Shown piece after piece: positions 40,185 to 52,018 of a stretch of DNA of 64,000 bases; within the stretch, counting starts at the first letter, position 1; each line of letters begins with the position of its first letter. Origin of the DNA: Martensiomyces pterosporus. Its lineage: Eukaryota > Kickxellomycota > Kickxellomycetes > Kickxellales > Kickxellaceae. Location of the stretch: NCBI GenBank assembly GCA_025201845.1, contig MU603934.1, positions 228,676 through 292,675 on the forward strand, read 5' to 3'. The notes below the pieces were generated by a model. The model saw only the letters and a program-made list of their open reading frames with translations, ran no database searches and was not told where the DNA came from. The position numbers and the translations under genes were made by a program.

Positions 40185-43100
40185 ATGGACGGCCGTGTCG
40201 ACCAACCCTCCTTCGACGAGCTGCCTTTTGTTTACCGGGCGCGGATTCGCGATATCCAGCAGGAGTTTATGGATGGAGACATCACGCAAAAGGGATTCGA
40301 CAAGAGGCTGGCAAAGATTATGCAGGAGTACCGCTCAAACAGCCACGCCGAGGTTCCCTCCTCTGCAGCGCACCCGCCTCCCAGTCCATACCAAGACTCG
40401 CCTGCCCGCCAAGTGCGGTATGCTGACATGCAGGACGACAGCTCTCAGTCGTATTCGCCCGTATCGGGTGTGTCGCGCTCGAGCTCAGTTGCTGGAGCCA
40501 GAAATGGCGCAGGCAGACCCAACTATGACGCTCGAAAGTCAACTGTGCTGGGGTTTAGAAAGCCCGGAATCAACTTTGATGCGCTGTTGGACGACTTTGA
40601 GGACGAAGACGACAATGAGGATAGCGACGGCGTTGGGTATTCGCAGCTGTCGCGCAGCGCCTTTGCGCAACCCGTTGCTGGCAGCAGAGGCTTGCCGTCC
40701 ATGAGGTCGCCACCGCTGGATAATAGCAGGGGCTCGCCATTCCAGCTGTCGCCGCCACCTGTGCCCAAGGTGCCTGGCGCCTCTCGCACGCCATACAATG
40801 TCGGCAGACGCGTTGTCGACGACACTGTGGGCAGCTCCAACAATGCTAGTAGTGGCTGGGCGGCCATGGACCAAGTGAGCGACGACGACGACGAGTTTGG
40901 CGGCGACATCAACTCGGGCCGCGCTCTGCATGTTCTAAACGACATCATGGATCCCTATGGCGCACAATCGTCACCGAATAACCAGGAGCTGTACTCGGAT
41001 AGCGCCAGCAGCAACGGAATGCTAGACGATCTCGACAGCCTTGGGCCCAGCGAATTCAACCCTGACATTATCACTGAGAGCGCCATGTCAGGCTCACGTG
41101 CGGCGCTTGCAGACAACGACTATGACCAATCTGCCTTGGCTGTTCCTGGCGAGGACGACAGTGACGGCGACAATGTGTCGGAAACCTCATCGGTTGAGGT
41201 GAAGCGTATGAACTCGCTCCTGTACCCGCGCAATGGTAGAGGCCGTGGTGGCCGTGCGGCTAGAGGGGACGACTTGCGGCGCCAGATATCGAAGCAGCAA
41301 AGTCACCAGGATTATCCCATGGCAGCCTCGCCATCGCCATTCCTTCCAGTTGCTGCCACCACTGAAGATAAGCCATACACTGCGGATGTTGTTGCATTTG
41401 ACGCCAAGAGCCACAGCGGCAGCGGCATTCCTGAGAGTGGTGGTGGGCTTGGTGGCATCTCTTCGCCATACGAGGAGGAAACCAGCAAGGCTTCTGCTGC
41501 TGCTCAGCCGGCGACTTCACAATCGCCTCGGGACTCGAACAGCCCTGGGTTTGATGGCAATATTGAAGCAGCACTCAAATCCCGCGCACTGCTGGCAAAG
41601 CAGGCACAAACCGCTGGTGATTCGAGTCCCATCAGCCGCGGTACACCTCCAAGTGCCAGCATGCTCACACCCGTCACTCCTGGTACAGCCCAGTTCAGCA
41701 AGGCCAATTCGGAGACCGCCGTCAGTGCACCATTGCCTCCACAAGCATTGTCAGTTACCACGGCCAGCAATGGAATAGCTGACTACAGCGAAGATGTGCC
41801 GCTTGTGTCTGCCCCGCAAAGCGCAGGCGATGCTAGCAACAGCACCTCTCCCAACCCTGTGGACTCGAGGAAGCGCAACTCCATATATAGCGCCACAACT
41901 GACACTGGCCCCGCAACCAGCACCAGTGGCGGTGGATCGATCACGCTTGAAGACCTGGCTCTTGCTACGAGCTCGTCCTCAGAGCAGCCCGAACACGCGT
42001 TTGCGCAGCAGACTCAGGCTGCGCATTCGTCGGCCACTAATAGTGCTGCTGCTAGCGCCAGTCCTAACAACGAGGTCAGTGAGTACCACGCGGCTTCGCA
42101 AACCGCCTCGCCTGTGTACCCGCCACTGCCAGCAGACTCTCCCCGTAGCCCTGTTGTCGCAGAGAGCACGGAGCCCGTTGGCCAACTAGCGGATGCGCTA
42201 GAACAAGGTGCGGCGATATCCGGTAAGCCGGCCATCACTATCCAAATGGACAGCGTCGCACAGCAGGGACTGGCTTCTCCTTACGAAAGAAGCGAGCACG
42301 CCTCTAGCGTCGGTAGTCCTACGCGTATGCAGCGCTCTAGCATTCAAAGCGCGGCATTTGGAGGCTTGGCAATTGCAGGGAGCAGCGCTCATGCGTCGCC
42401 AATAGGCGATGTCATGCCGCTTGCTAGCATGCCAGCCACGCCTCGCAACCATGGGTCCCGCACCAGCAGCACAGGCAACGGGGTGATGGGCTACCAGCCA
42501 CTGGCTGACACGCAGGAGGCTGCTGATATGGACAGCCACGACTTTGAGTTCCCTGTGTATGGCGAACCCATTACGAGATCAGGGCGGATTGATGATTCAG
42601 ACAACGATGATCAGCTGTCAGCACACGAGAACTTTGATGACTTGCCTCTGGGAAGCGACTCGCACCCACAGCCGCAGCCGAGCGTGGCAAACAGGGTTGC
42701 GCGCAGACCTACTCATAGCGCTCGCTCTGACCGCGGTCCTCTGAATGCTGCTGCTGGCGGAGCTGGCCGAGCGTCTTATTATGCGCCCGAGTCGGAGCTC
42801 GAGGTTCCTGCCAACTTTGACGTGCCCGTGCCTGTTTCGGGGGTGGGCTCTGCAGCAGTGCCGATACCGGCTGATAGCGAGGGCCATTCTGCGGCTGCGG
42901 CGGCGGCGGCTGCTGGTGCGGCGACACTCAGCGCTGGCCTTGCTTCGGGGCTTGCAGCAGGGTACACCAACCACAATGGCAGCGACACAGCGCTGGCCTT
43001 GCTTCGGGGCTTGCAGCAGGGTACACCAACCACAATGGCAGCGACAATGGGTTTGACCTCGAGGTTGACAGCTCTGACCCGCGCGTGGTTGGCACAAACT

Positions 43101-46100
43101 ACCCAGCCCAATATCCCAGCAGCAGCAGCAGACCCTCCGCCACTGCCAGAGATGCAAGCCTCTCTTTGCCCAACACTGCACCCCTAGAAGGGCCGTCTGT
43201 TGTTATTGCTGGCTTGAGCCCAGCACCGGCTTCCGCTCCTCTTTTAGACACACCTATGGCCAACCTGCCGCCAGCCAGCAACGAGTACGAGCAGCAGGAT
43301 TACGGGCAGTGGCAGCCCGGCACCTACGATGCCAGCACGACCCAGCCATCGGCTCTTTCTAGCATTGGCGCCATCGTGTATCCGCGCGAGATCCCCGAGG
43401 ATGTGAGCTCGCACCAGCTAAAGCAGCTGATGGCTCTCCACCAGAATCTGCCGTCGGTCCTTCGGCACAGGGCAGCTACCACACCGAACGCCATTGCCTA
43501 TACATGCATTGACACAAAGGGCAAGGAGATCGGGTCCTGGACCTGGTCAGGGCTTCACACGCGTGCCATCCATGTCGTCCAGCTGCTGAGGCAAAAGGGC
43601 GTATCAGTGTGGGGCGACCGAGTTGCGCTGGTGTACCGCAAATACGAGATGCTCGAGTTTGTAGGCAGTCTGTTTGGCTGCTTCTACGCGGGCCTGTGTG
43701 CAGTGCCCATCGTCGCTGGAGACTCGTACGCCGAGCTCGTGCATGTCTTGAACTCGACCAGCGCTGTTTTGGTCCTCACATCGGAGCTGAACGTCAAGTC
43801 TCTGAACAAGGATCTGAACCAGAACAACGTTGGCCCCGGGTGGCCCACTGACGTTGCGTGGGTGCGCACAGATAATCTTGGCGGGTGCACTCTGTCGTCT
43901 ATTGGCGCGCAGAGCCCGTCGAGCCAGTACCACCCGCGGCAGGCTGCCGACAACTACTACAGCAGCAAGACGGACACCAAGATTGACGACATTGGGCCCG
44001 ACGACATTGCCTATATCGAGTTTAGCAAGAGCCCCAATGGCGAGCTCAAGGGAGTGCAGGTTACGCACGGCGCCATCATGACGCAGTGCGCTGGGTGGAT
44101 GATGAGCACTGGAATGCTTGGCGTTGGCCGCAAGTACAAGCACCGTGTCGAGCTCGAGCAGGATGAGCCTGCTTCAGCCAGCTACTACTCCCAGGCGATT
44201 GTCGACCCCAACAACGAGCTGGGTGCAGACAGCCCTCCCTCGACGCCAAGCTCTGCGCTGGGGACGCCGGCCGTGGCTGGGCTCGGCAAGTACAGCAGCA
44301 CGGCGGCGTCCAGCCCTGTTGCTGAGCAAGAGCACCACCATGGGTCGTTTGGCAAGAAGTGGGGATCCTCATCGGGGTTCCTGGGCCGCTTGCGCAACGT
44401 TGGGTCGCTGCCTAGGATACGCAAGGGCTCGAGAGCCAAGGACCACCCGGTCCAGAGCGGAGGCAGCCCTAGGATGTCGACGACCAGTGTCAGGAACAGC
44501 ATGGCCAGCCAGACGGTCGCTGACGGCAGGGCACGCGCTGCGTCCAGCACATCGGCGTCTCAGCAGCAGCGCCTGCAGCAGGGCGACGATGGCTTGGGCT
44601 TGTCTCCAGGGTCCATCCAGAAGAACCCTACGCGCCTGTCTGCAGTCTCGCGAGCCACTACCATCAACAACGCTGGCGGCAGCTTGGACGCTGGCAACGA
44701 CTCGGCATCGCGGCCGCGGGGCGCAAGCAGCACTAGCCCGCCCGCAGCCAAGGACGTTGTTGTGTTTTATATCGAGCCAAGGCAGCACTTTGGGCTTGTC
44801 TACGGAATCCTTGGCGGGTGCTATGGCGGCCACCAGTCTGTCTACACCAGCAGCGCCCTGTGCGATATCCCGGGCGCGTATATCAACCTGCTGACTCGCT
44901 ATTGGGCCACAGTTGCAGTGGGCGACTACACGGGGCTCCAGTCGGTGCTCTCTGCAGCCACCGACGAGCCTAGCCAGATCACAGACTATAGCAAGAAGAC
45001 CCCGCCAAACCTGGCGTCGCTGCGCCTTTGCTTGGTCGACACGCTGTTTATCGACCCTGTGTTCCACACGACATTCAACCGGAACGTGCTCCACCCCTTC
45101 GGCTGCCCGTACCAGAGCATTGCGGATGCGGAGGGGCACCCGGTAATGACGGCGGTGTGCACCCTGGCGGAGCACGGCAGCGTCCTGATGGCCATGCGCG
45201 ACTGCCTGTCGAGCTGCACGCCGCCCAATGTCGACGACGGCCCGGGCATGGGCTACGAGTTTGTGCTTGACCGCGAGGCGTTTAAGGAGAACCGCGTGGT
45301 GATACTGCCGGACGAGCGGAACGAGGCAGAGGTCGACAGAATAGGCACTGTGCGCTACCAGTCGTTTGGGTTCCCCGCACTCAACGCAACGATCGCAGTC
45401 GTTGACCCCGAGACGCGCGAGCTCTGCGCCCCCGACTCCATCGGCGAGCTCTGGATCGCCTCGCCGTCGCTGGGGAGCGGATTCTGGGGGCTCCCGAAGC
45501 TTACAAGCAGCATATTTGCTGCGCGCTTCACGTACAGCGTCGAGCAGGACGTTGAGCTTGTGAGCAGCAGCACCTATCTTCGCACGGGGCTGATGGGTGC
45601 GCTGGTGCTGGGCCGGGTGCTGGTGTTTGGGTTCTACGAGGACCGTATCCGCACGCTGACGATCGAGCCATCGCCGGATGTCCCTGTGGGCACGCCTGCT
45701 TGGTACATCGAGCCTACGCTGGGCTTCCATTACGCAGGCGATATCAACAGCACCATCAGGCGCTACCTGCCGCAAATCTCAGAGTGCACTGCATTCGAGA
45801 TGTTTGCCAACGAGACGCACTTCCCAGTCATTGCTGCCGAGGTGCGGCACAACTCGGGCATGTTCTCGACTATTGCCGAGGAGGTGTATGGCGTCTTGCG
45901 CAACAGGCACGGGCTCTACGCCTATGCTGTGGCGCTGTGCCCGCCAAACACGCTCCCGCGCGCATTCCAGTACGGCAAGCGCACAGTCAACGCGCAGCTC
46001 TGCCGGCACCAGTTCGAGAGCGGCAAGATCAACTGCCTGTACGTCAAGATTTCGACGGACAACCTGTTCATGAACCTGCCGCCGCCTGCGTCGACTCTGC

Positions 46101-48325
46101 CAGAGGGCCAGTTCGGCGACATCGAGGACCCATCGGTTGCCCTTTACGGCAGATGGCTGCAGCAGACCAGTCTGGAGGAGGGCATGCCGTCTGTCGACGA
46201 GCGCTCCGGGACTGACCTCTGCACGTTTGGAAGCATCACCGAGATCCTGATCTGGCGCGCAGCAAAGTACCCCGAGGAGATCGCATACTCGCAGTTTGAC
46301 GAGCGCGGCCGAGTGGCCAAGTCCCTGACATTCCAAAAGCTGCTCACCAAGGTGTCGGCAGTGGCGCAGCTCATGCTGGAGAAGAAGCGGGTGGGTGCCG
46401 GCGACCATGTTCTTGTGGTCATGACGCCCAGCCCCAGCTTTGTTGTCGCCATTCACGCGTGCCTGGCGATCGGCGCAGTCCCGATCCCGATCGCTCCGCC
46501 CGATGTCAACAGGCTTTCGGATGACATGCCGCCGCTGCTGGCAACAGCGCGCGAGTTCAGGGTGAACTACATGCTGGTCAACGCGCACAGCGAGGACATA
46601 TTCCGGAGCAAGATGATGGAGGGGGCGATGCGCGCACAGGCCCTGCGCTCGCTGCTGGGCAGCCACAGGATGCCTGGCGTGATCGCTGTGACCAAGGCGT
46701 CCAAGTCGCCCAAGTACCTTCTGGGCCGCGGCAGCTTCAAGTTCAGCCGGCAGTGGTCCGAGCCCACCCGCACAGCGCTGGTCATGCAGTTTACGGGCAC
46801 GCAGGCATCCACGCCGCAGTACGTGAGCTACACGCACCGAGCCATCCTTGGGTTCTGCTCGCAGCAGAAGGGCGACTTCCAGATGCTCCACAGCCTGCCG
46901 GTGATTGCATCGGTGCGTGCATACAACGGCTATGGGCTGCTGCACTGCTCGATGATCGGCATCTATGTCGGCTGCATGACGCTGCTCCTGTCCCCAGTGG
47001 ACTTCTTCTCGTCGCCCAACGTGTGGTTCGAGCTTGTGCAGAGATACAAGGTCAAGGACGCGTTCACGACCTTGCCGATGCTTCAGCATGCGATGAACTC
47101 CCTGTCTGCCCACGGCGGGCAGCTGGGATTCAGCCTGCATGCCGTGCGCAACTTTATCCTGGCCACCGAGGAGCGCGTGGATCCAGCCACCTATCTGGCA
47201 GTGCGCGACTTCTTTGCGCGTGCCCGCCTTGACGAGATGGCGGTCAACCCGCTGTATGGCACGCTCATGAACCCGTGCATCAGCACCAGAGCATACCTGG
47301 GCGTGAGCCCGCTGACGCTGCGGCTTGACACCCACGCCATGCGCCGAGGCAGGGTCGTTGCGCTGCCGCCGCTGACGGAGATGGACGGCGCCGAGGACGC
47401 CGAGCTGCATAGCCTGACCCTGCAGGACTCGGGCAAGGTGTCGGGCAGCACGATGGTGGCCATTGTCGACCCCGTCACTCGACAGGCTCTGCCTGCCGGG
47501 TGCATCGGCGAGGTGTGGGTGTGCAGCAGCAGCAACGCGTCAAAGAAGCAGACGCTTGTCCCTGGCGTGGTGAGCGCGGGCGGCAAGGCGGGTCGCCCGG
47601 CCATGGCCATGTCAAACTCCACGGGCTATCTCGACGGCAGCAAGGACAGCGAGTTTGTGCGCACTGGCGACCTCGGGTTCCTGTACCTGCAGGTCAGCGA
47701 GGATGACCAGGACGGTGCGCCTGCCGAGCCCTACCTGTTTGTGGCGGGCAGGGTTGCCGAGACCTTCAATGTGGACGAGTATCTGTACTTCTACTCCGAC
47801 ATTGAGCGTGCCGTTGAGGAGTCCAGCTCGGACCTTGTGCCCGGCGGGTGCGTTGTTCTGCAGACGACAATACAGTCGTCGTACAGCAGCAACAGCGGCG
47901 GCGGCAACTTGGACGGCGGCAACAGCGGCGGGCGCAGCCGCGACGCCCCGACCGAGTCCTCTCGGCTGCGCCTTGTGGCTGTTATCTCGCTGCGCCGCTC
48001 GCCGTCAGACTCGTTCCTGCCTAACGCAGCATGCCTCATCTTCAACAGCGTGCTCGACCGGCACCAGGTGCTGCTGGACGAAATTGTCTTTGTGCCGCGC
48101 GACTCGCTGCCTCGGTCGCGCATCTCCGAGCGCCGGCGCCGAACGGTGCGTGGTCTGTACGAGTCCGGCAAGCTCAATGCGTTTGTCAGCTACCCTATCT
48201 CGAACTCGCCGACGCTTTCGTCTGGAATCGCCAATCCAAACAACAGGCAATCGTTCGTTGGCCCGCCAGCTGGCAACAGCTCTGCGCTGGCTTTCCTCAA
48301 CGACAGCAGCAGCAGCGCTCGTTAG
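40185..48325 (+). CDS. DIP2: DIP2/CMR2-family double adenylation-domain protein, frame broken by a duplication
   Basis: Fungal member of the DIP2 (disco-interacting protein 2; yeast Cmr2) family. Work on yeast and animal members links them to control of a subset of diacylglycerols. The N-terminal DMAP1-binding domain starts at the ATG (SFDELPFVYRARIRDIQQEF). A Ser/Ala/Pro-rich linker of about 850 residues follows, then two FAAL-like AMP-binding domains. The first contains YIEFSKSPNGELKGVQVTHG and is split by a Ser-rich insertion near 44150-44750. The second contains ALVMQFTGTQASTPQYVSYT. The frame from 40185 stays open to 43187, but the adenylation domains are in the +2 frame. The switch coincides with a 59-bp tandem duplication at 42930-43047. 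Deleting one copy gives a continuous 2693-residue protein reading ...YTNHNGSDNGFDLEV. So this is either a recent frameshift allele, an assembly error, or a site bypassed in RNA. Confidence 0.88.
42930..43047 (+). repeat. 59-bp tandem duplication causing a frameshift
   Basis: Copies at 42930-42988 and 42989-43047 match at 58 of 59 bases (beginning agcgctggccttgcttcggg). Since 59 is not a multiple of three, the second copy throws the reading frame. I found no GT-AG pair that removes exactly one copy. Confidence 0.9.
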
Positions 48326-48853
48326 GAGCCGTGTCCAGGCCAGGCCCTTCTTGCTTTTGGCATTTGCTATTTTTGTCCGCTGTTTGTTTACCTGTTTCCT
48401 TGCGCTGCCTTTGCTTCATGCCTCTCAGCAGCCAGAGCGATCGGCGCAGTTCGCGCTCTTCGCTTCTGCACGCGCTGCTTGGAGCACGGCACGCATGCAC
48501 GCACACACCGCGCGGCGACGGACCCAGCCCAAAGCACGCCCTTGGTGCCTGCTACTCCAGCCCCTTGCTCCACAGCGCACCTGGGGCCGTGCTCCCTCCC
48601 ACAGCAGCGCCTGTGCTGCCTCGCTCGGCACTCGGAGCTGGCCGAGTTCTCTGCCCTGGCTACATGAACAAAAGCCACAGCGAAAGAAGCGCACTTTGCG
48701 TGGGTGATCCTAGCCACTGGCGTGCTCTTCATCGCGCATTTCTCTGCGGCTGTTGTTTTTCCTTTCCTTTCTCCATTTCCTTTTTGTTTTCCCTCCGAAT
48801 TCGCCACTTCTCGCTATATTTCTATTATTTGTCTTCTGCCGCCTTTTCGTATA
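48326..48853. other. Intergenic region upstream of YPK1
   Basis: 528 bp between the DIP2-like stop and the YPK1 ATG. The last 150 bp are strongly T/C-rich, as in fungal promoters and leaders. The frames here are antisense pairs without domains. No RNA gene was seen. Confidence 0.5.
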
Positions 48854-49326
48854 ATGTCTTGGCTTCGACCCAGTAAGTTCCGCCTGTGCTTTTGCTGCTG
48901 GGGTTTTCAGTCATCCGGGAATAAACTGCTAATGTTCTGTATTACTAATACTGCTCCCTTGCGGATTGCGGATTTCACACTGAATCTTCTCGCGGATGCG
49001 CGCTTGTTTCCTGAGCAGAACCCAAGGACAACACCAGCCAGCCCTCTGGCAGTGGCTCTGGCACAGGCTTTTTCGGCAATGCTAGGCAGCAGCAGCAGCA
49101 GCAGCCTCAATACCCGCAACAGCAGCAGGCGCAGCAGCAGCAGCAGCAGCAGTTTCAATACCAGCAGCAGCAGTACACTGGCCAGCACCAGCAGTCTGCT
49201 GGCGGCAGCCAAGGAGGAGGGTACCGTGGACTGAATCCTGGGTATGGCGGCCATCCTGGAAACCCATCGGTGCAGGCACAGACGATGGCATATGGCGGCA
49301 ACGGCGGTGGCCAGCACCCTGGATAC

Positions 49327-49362
<36 letters not shown>

Positions 49363-51586
49363 GGCGGAGCGTACAACAATGGCCAGAACGGCGGTCGCAA
49401 TAATGGATATGGAAACAACGCCAGTAATAGTGACTCGCGTAGTATGAACAGCTCAAACTCGTCTATGCGCTCGCCCTCGGCTGCGTCGAACCGCAGCGCT
49501 CATGGAGAGCATGGCTCGCAGCAGCAGCTCAGCGCCTCGTCGTCGTCCCAGGCTCTGGCTACCAGTGGCCTGCCTAGTGCTAGCCAGGCCCAGCAAGGGT
49601 CCGTGAAGCGCTCAGGCATTCTGGTTATCAGGGTCATGGAGGCGCGCAATCTGGTTTATCCGCCCGGATCGCAGCAGCTGATGGCTCGCTATGCGCCGTA
49701 TAAGAATGAGGCGCACCAGCGCCCGTATGCCGTCGTCGAGTTTGACAAGAACGAGGCTGTTGTTACTAGTCTTGGAGGCGACATGCACAACCCAATGTGG
49801 AAGTACCGCGTCAGCTTGTAAGTATCCGCCATGCCAGTGTGTGTGGAGGGGGCTGTGGAATGGCTGTGGGGAGATGCTCGCTGCCATCTTGGCTGGACGG
49901 ATGGTGACCAGCGCTCTTTAATGTTTGTTTATTTTTGGCAGGCTATTCTTATCGACCGCCGCTTCCTCCTTATGTCGCTACTGTCATCTCCGATGCCTTG
50001 GCGCCACCAGCTGCAGCTGTCACGCTGCTTTCCCCTCCCCCTTTCCAGCCGTCTCTTTCCAAAGTCTGCGCACACTGTGCACCGTGCTGCCAGCCAACTC
50101 CGCCCTATGCATGCACTGCGGCGCGCACATGCAAATTCACACCTGTACCATCCGCAAGAGCCAGTGTGCTTACTAATTGCCTTTTGTCTGTGCATGTTTC
50201 CGATGGTTGTATAGCGATGTGTCGCGCACAAGCCCTGTCATGGTGTCGCTCTACCAGCGGACGGCTGAGCTTCAGTACCAGCGTCCTCCCCAGCCGCGTG
50301 GATTCCAGAGATTCGGCAATGGCAATGGCACCGGCGGCAACGGACAAGGGCGCGCTCAGCAGGCACAGTCGCCAACCAGCCCACAGGGCTCTACCACCGG
50401 TGCTATTTTCCTTGGCGCAGTGCAGATCATGCCTGACTTTGCGGATGGCCGCCTGTACGACGAGTGGATTCCTCTGCTGGGCGGAGCTGGCAACTCTGGC
50501 CATATCCGGGTGCAGTACTGCTTCAACAAGAAGGACGCCACGCCGCTTTCCATCGATCAGTTCGACCTGCTCAAGGTCATTGGCAAGGGGAGCTTTGGCA
50601 AGGTCATGCAGGTGCGCAAGCTCGACACTGGCCGCATCTATGCAATGAAGATCTTGAGCAAGTCCAAGATCGTTATGCGCTCGGAGGTCGCCCACACTCT
50701 GGCTGAACGCAATGTGCTGGCAAAGATCAACCACCCGTTCATTGTCCCGCTCAAGTTCTCGTTCCAGACCCCCGAGAAGCTGTACCTGGTTCTGGCGTTC
50801 ATCAATGGCGGCGAGCTGTTCCACCACCTGCAGCGTGAGGGGCGCTTTGACCAGCACCGCAGTCGCTTCTATGCCGCTGAGCTCCTGAGCGCCCTCGACT
50901 GCCTCCACTCATACAACGTTATCTACCGCGACCTGAAGCCCGAGAACATCCTGCTTGACTACAGCGGCCACATTGCCCTGTGCGACTTTGGGCTTTGCAA
51001 GCTCAATATGAGCGACAACGAAACCACAAACACGTTCTGTGGCACCCCCGAGTATCTGGCTCCAGAGTTGCTCCAGGGCCGTGGATACACAAAGACTGTC
51101 GACTGGTGGACCTTTGGCGTGCTTCTGTATGAGATGATGACTGGCCTGCCCCCGTTCTACGACGAGAATGTCAACGAGATGTACAGACGCATCCTCGAGG
51201 ACGAGCTGGTGTTCCCCGACGATATGGGCAACAGAGCCAAGTCGCTGCTGCGTGGCTTGCTCCAGCGCGATCCTCGCCGCCGCCTGGGCAACAATGGCGC
51301 GGCGGAGATCAAGGACCAGCCGTTCTTTGCGGAGATCAACTGGGACTGCCTCGTTGGCAAGCAGTACGAGCCCCCGTTCAAGCCCAGCGTGGCGTCGGCG
51401 GTCGACACCAGCAACTTTGACGAGGAGTTCACGGCTGAGCCGCCGCAGGACTCGTACATTGCAGACTCGAACCTGTCGGAGACTGTGCAGGAGCAGTTTG
51501 TTGGGTTCACCTACGACGGCAGCGGTGGTGCCATGTCGCTTGCGCAGAGTATGACCATGAACAACATGGACAACTACCGCAACTAA
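48854..51586 (+). CDS. YPK1: AGC protein kinase with C2-like domain, Ypk1/Gad8 type
   Basis: TORC2-regulated growth and membrane-homeostasis kinase. Three exons, 48854-48872, 49019-49817 and 50215-51586, give 729 residues. The introns (146 and 397 nt) have gtaagt donors, and the second has a tactaat branch site. The first exon encodes MSWLRP only. Residues 8-200 are low-complexity with several polyQ runs. A C2-like domain starts near 204 (SGILVIRVMEARNLV) and extends over the second intron to about 380. Kinase landmarks: GKGSFG 396-401, Lys418, Asp512 in RDLKPEN, DFG Asp530, activation-loop Thr546 in TNTFCGTPEYLAPE, and hydrophobic motif QFVGFTY with Thr705. The segment YEMMTGLPPFYDENVNEMYR fits Ypk1/Gad8 better than Sch9/Sck. 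The closest alternative is Sch9. Confidence 0.9.
49085..49165 (+). repeat. CAG/CAA triplet tract encoding polyQ in YPK1
   Basis: Interrupted CAG repeats in exon 2 encode runs of six, four, seven and four Gln separated by Pro, Tyr, Ala and Phe. Such tracts commonly vary in length between strains. Confidence 0.85.
49331..49360 (+). repeat. Pure CAG repeat, ten Gln, in YPK1
   Basis: Ten consecutive CAG codons in exon 2, read after GYH and before HGGAYNNG. It is the purest triplet repeat in the window. Confidence 0.85.
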
Positions 51587-52018
51587 GCGCGGGCAGGCTT
51601 GGGCTATTGGCTCGCACGCACTCGCCGCTCATCTGCCAATTGTCTCGTTTGTTTACCCTCCTCCAACGCTCTGAGGTGCATTCAATTCTATTTCTTCTGC
51701 TGTTTCTTGCCCAGCTCTCTTCTCTCTTTCTACTTCCATTGTTGCTCTGTCTAGCCATTTTACACACATTGTTTGTTCAGCATTCTTTGGGGCATCTGCC
51801 AGCACCATTGCGATTCGCATTAACCAGTATTTTGACTGCATGGCCTAGCCTCGCCAACCCCGCCTTTCAAAATCAGAGCTTGTCTAGACCCTAGAGCTCA
51901 GCACAGACCCCTAGACATACGCTTCTCTGGCCATATCCAGAACGCACCTTTGCAGCGCATCCTTCTAAAGCCTGTTTTTCGCGCATATAGTGCTGCAACA
52001 CAACCACGCTCTTCTGAA
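51587..52018. other. Intergenic region YPK1/RalGAP
   Basis: 432 bp between tandem genes. It is CT-rich with many short T runs and no credible frame; it probably holds the YPK1 3' end and the RalGAP promoter. Confidence 0.5.

Noticed and set aside
42900..43050. A small intron restoring the DIP2-like frame
   Set aside because: GT-AG pairs bounded by the repeats give 55 or 58 nt, not the needed length class. Longer pairs need very weak donors.
44369..47410. Long minus-strand frames of 468 and 543 codons
   Set aside because: They lie wholly antisense to the adenylation domains of the DIP2-like gene and show Arg/His/Val-rich shadow composition.
48854..51586. Sch9/Sck identity for the AGC kinase
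   Set aside because: The C2-like domain alone would allow it, but the kinase segment LPPFYDENVNEMYR and the FVGFTY tail match the Ypk1/Gad8 group better.
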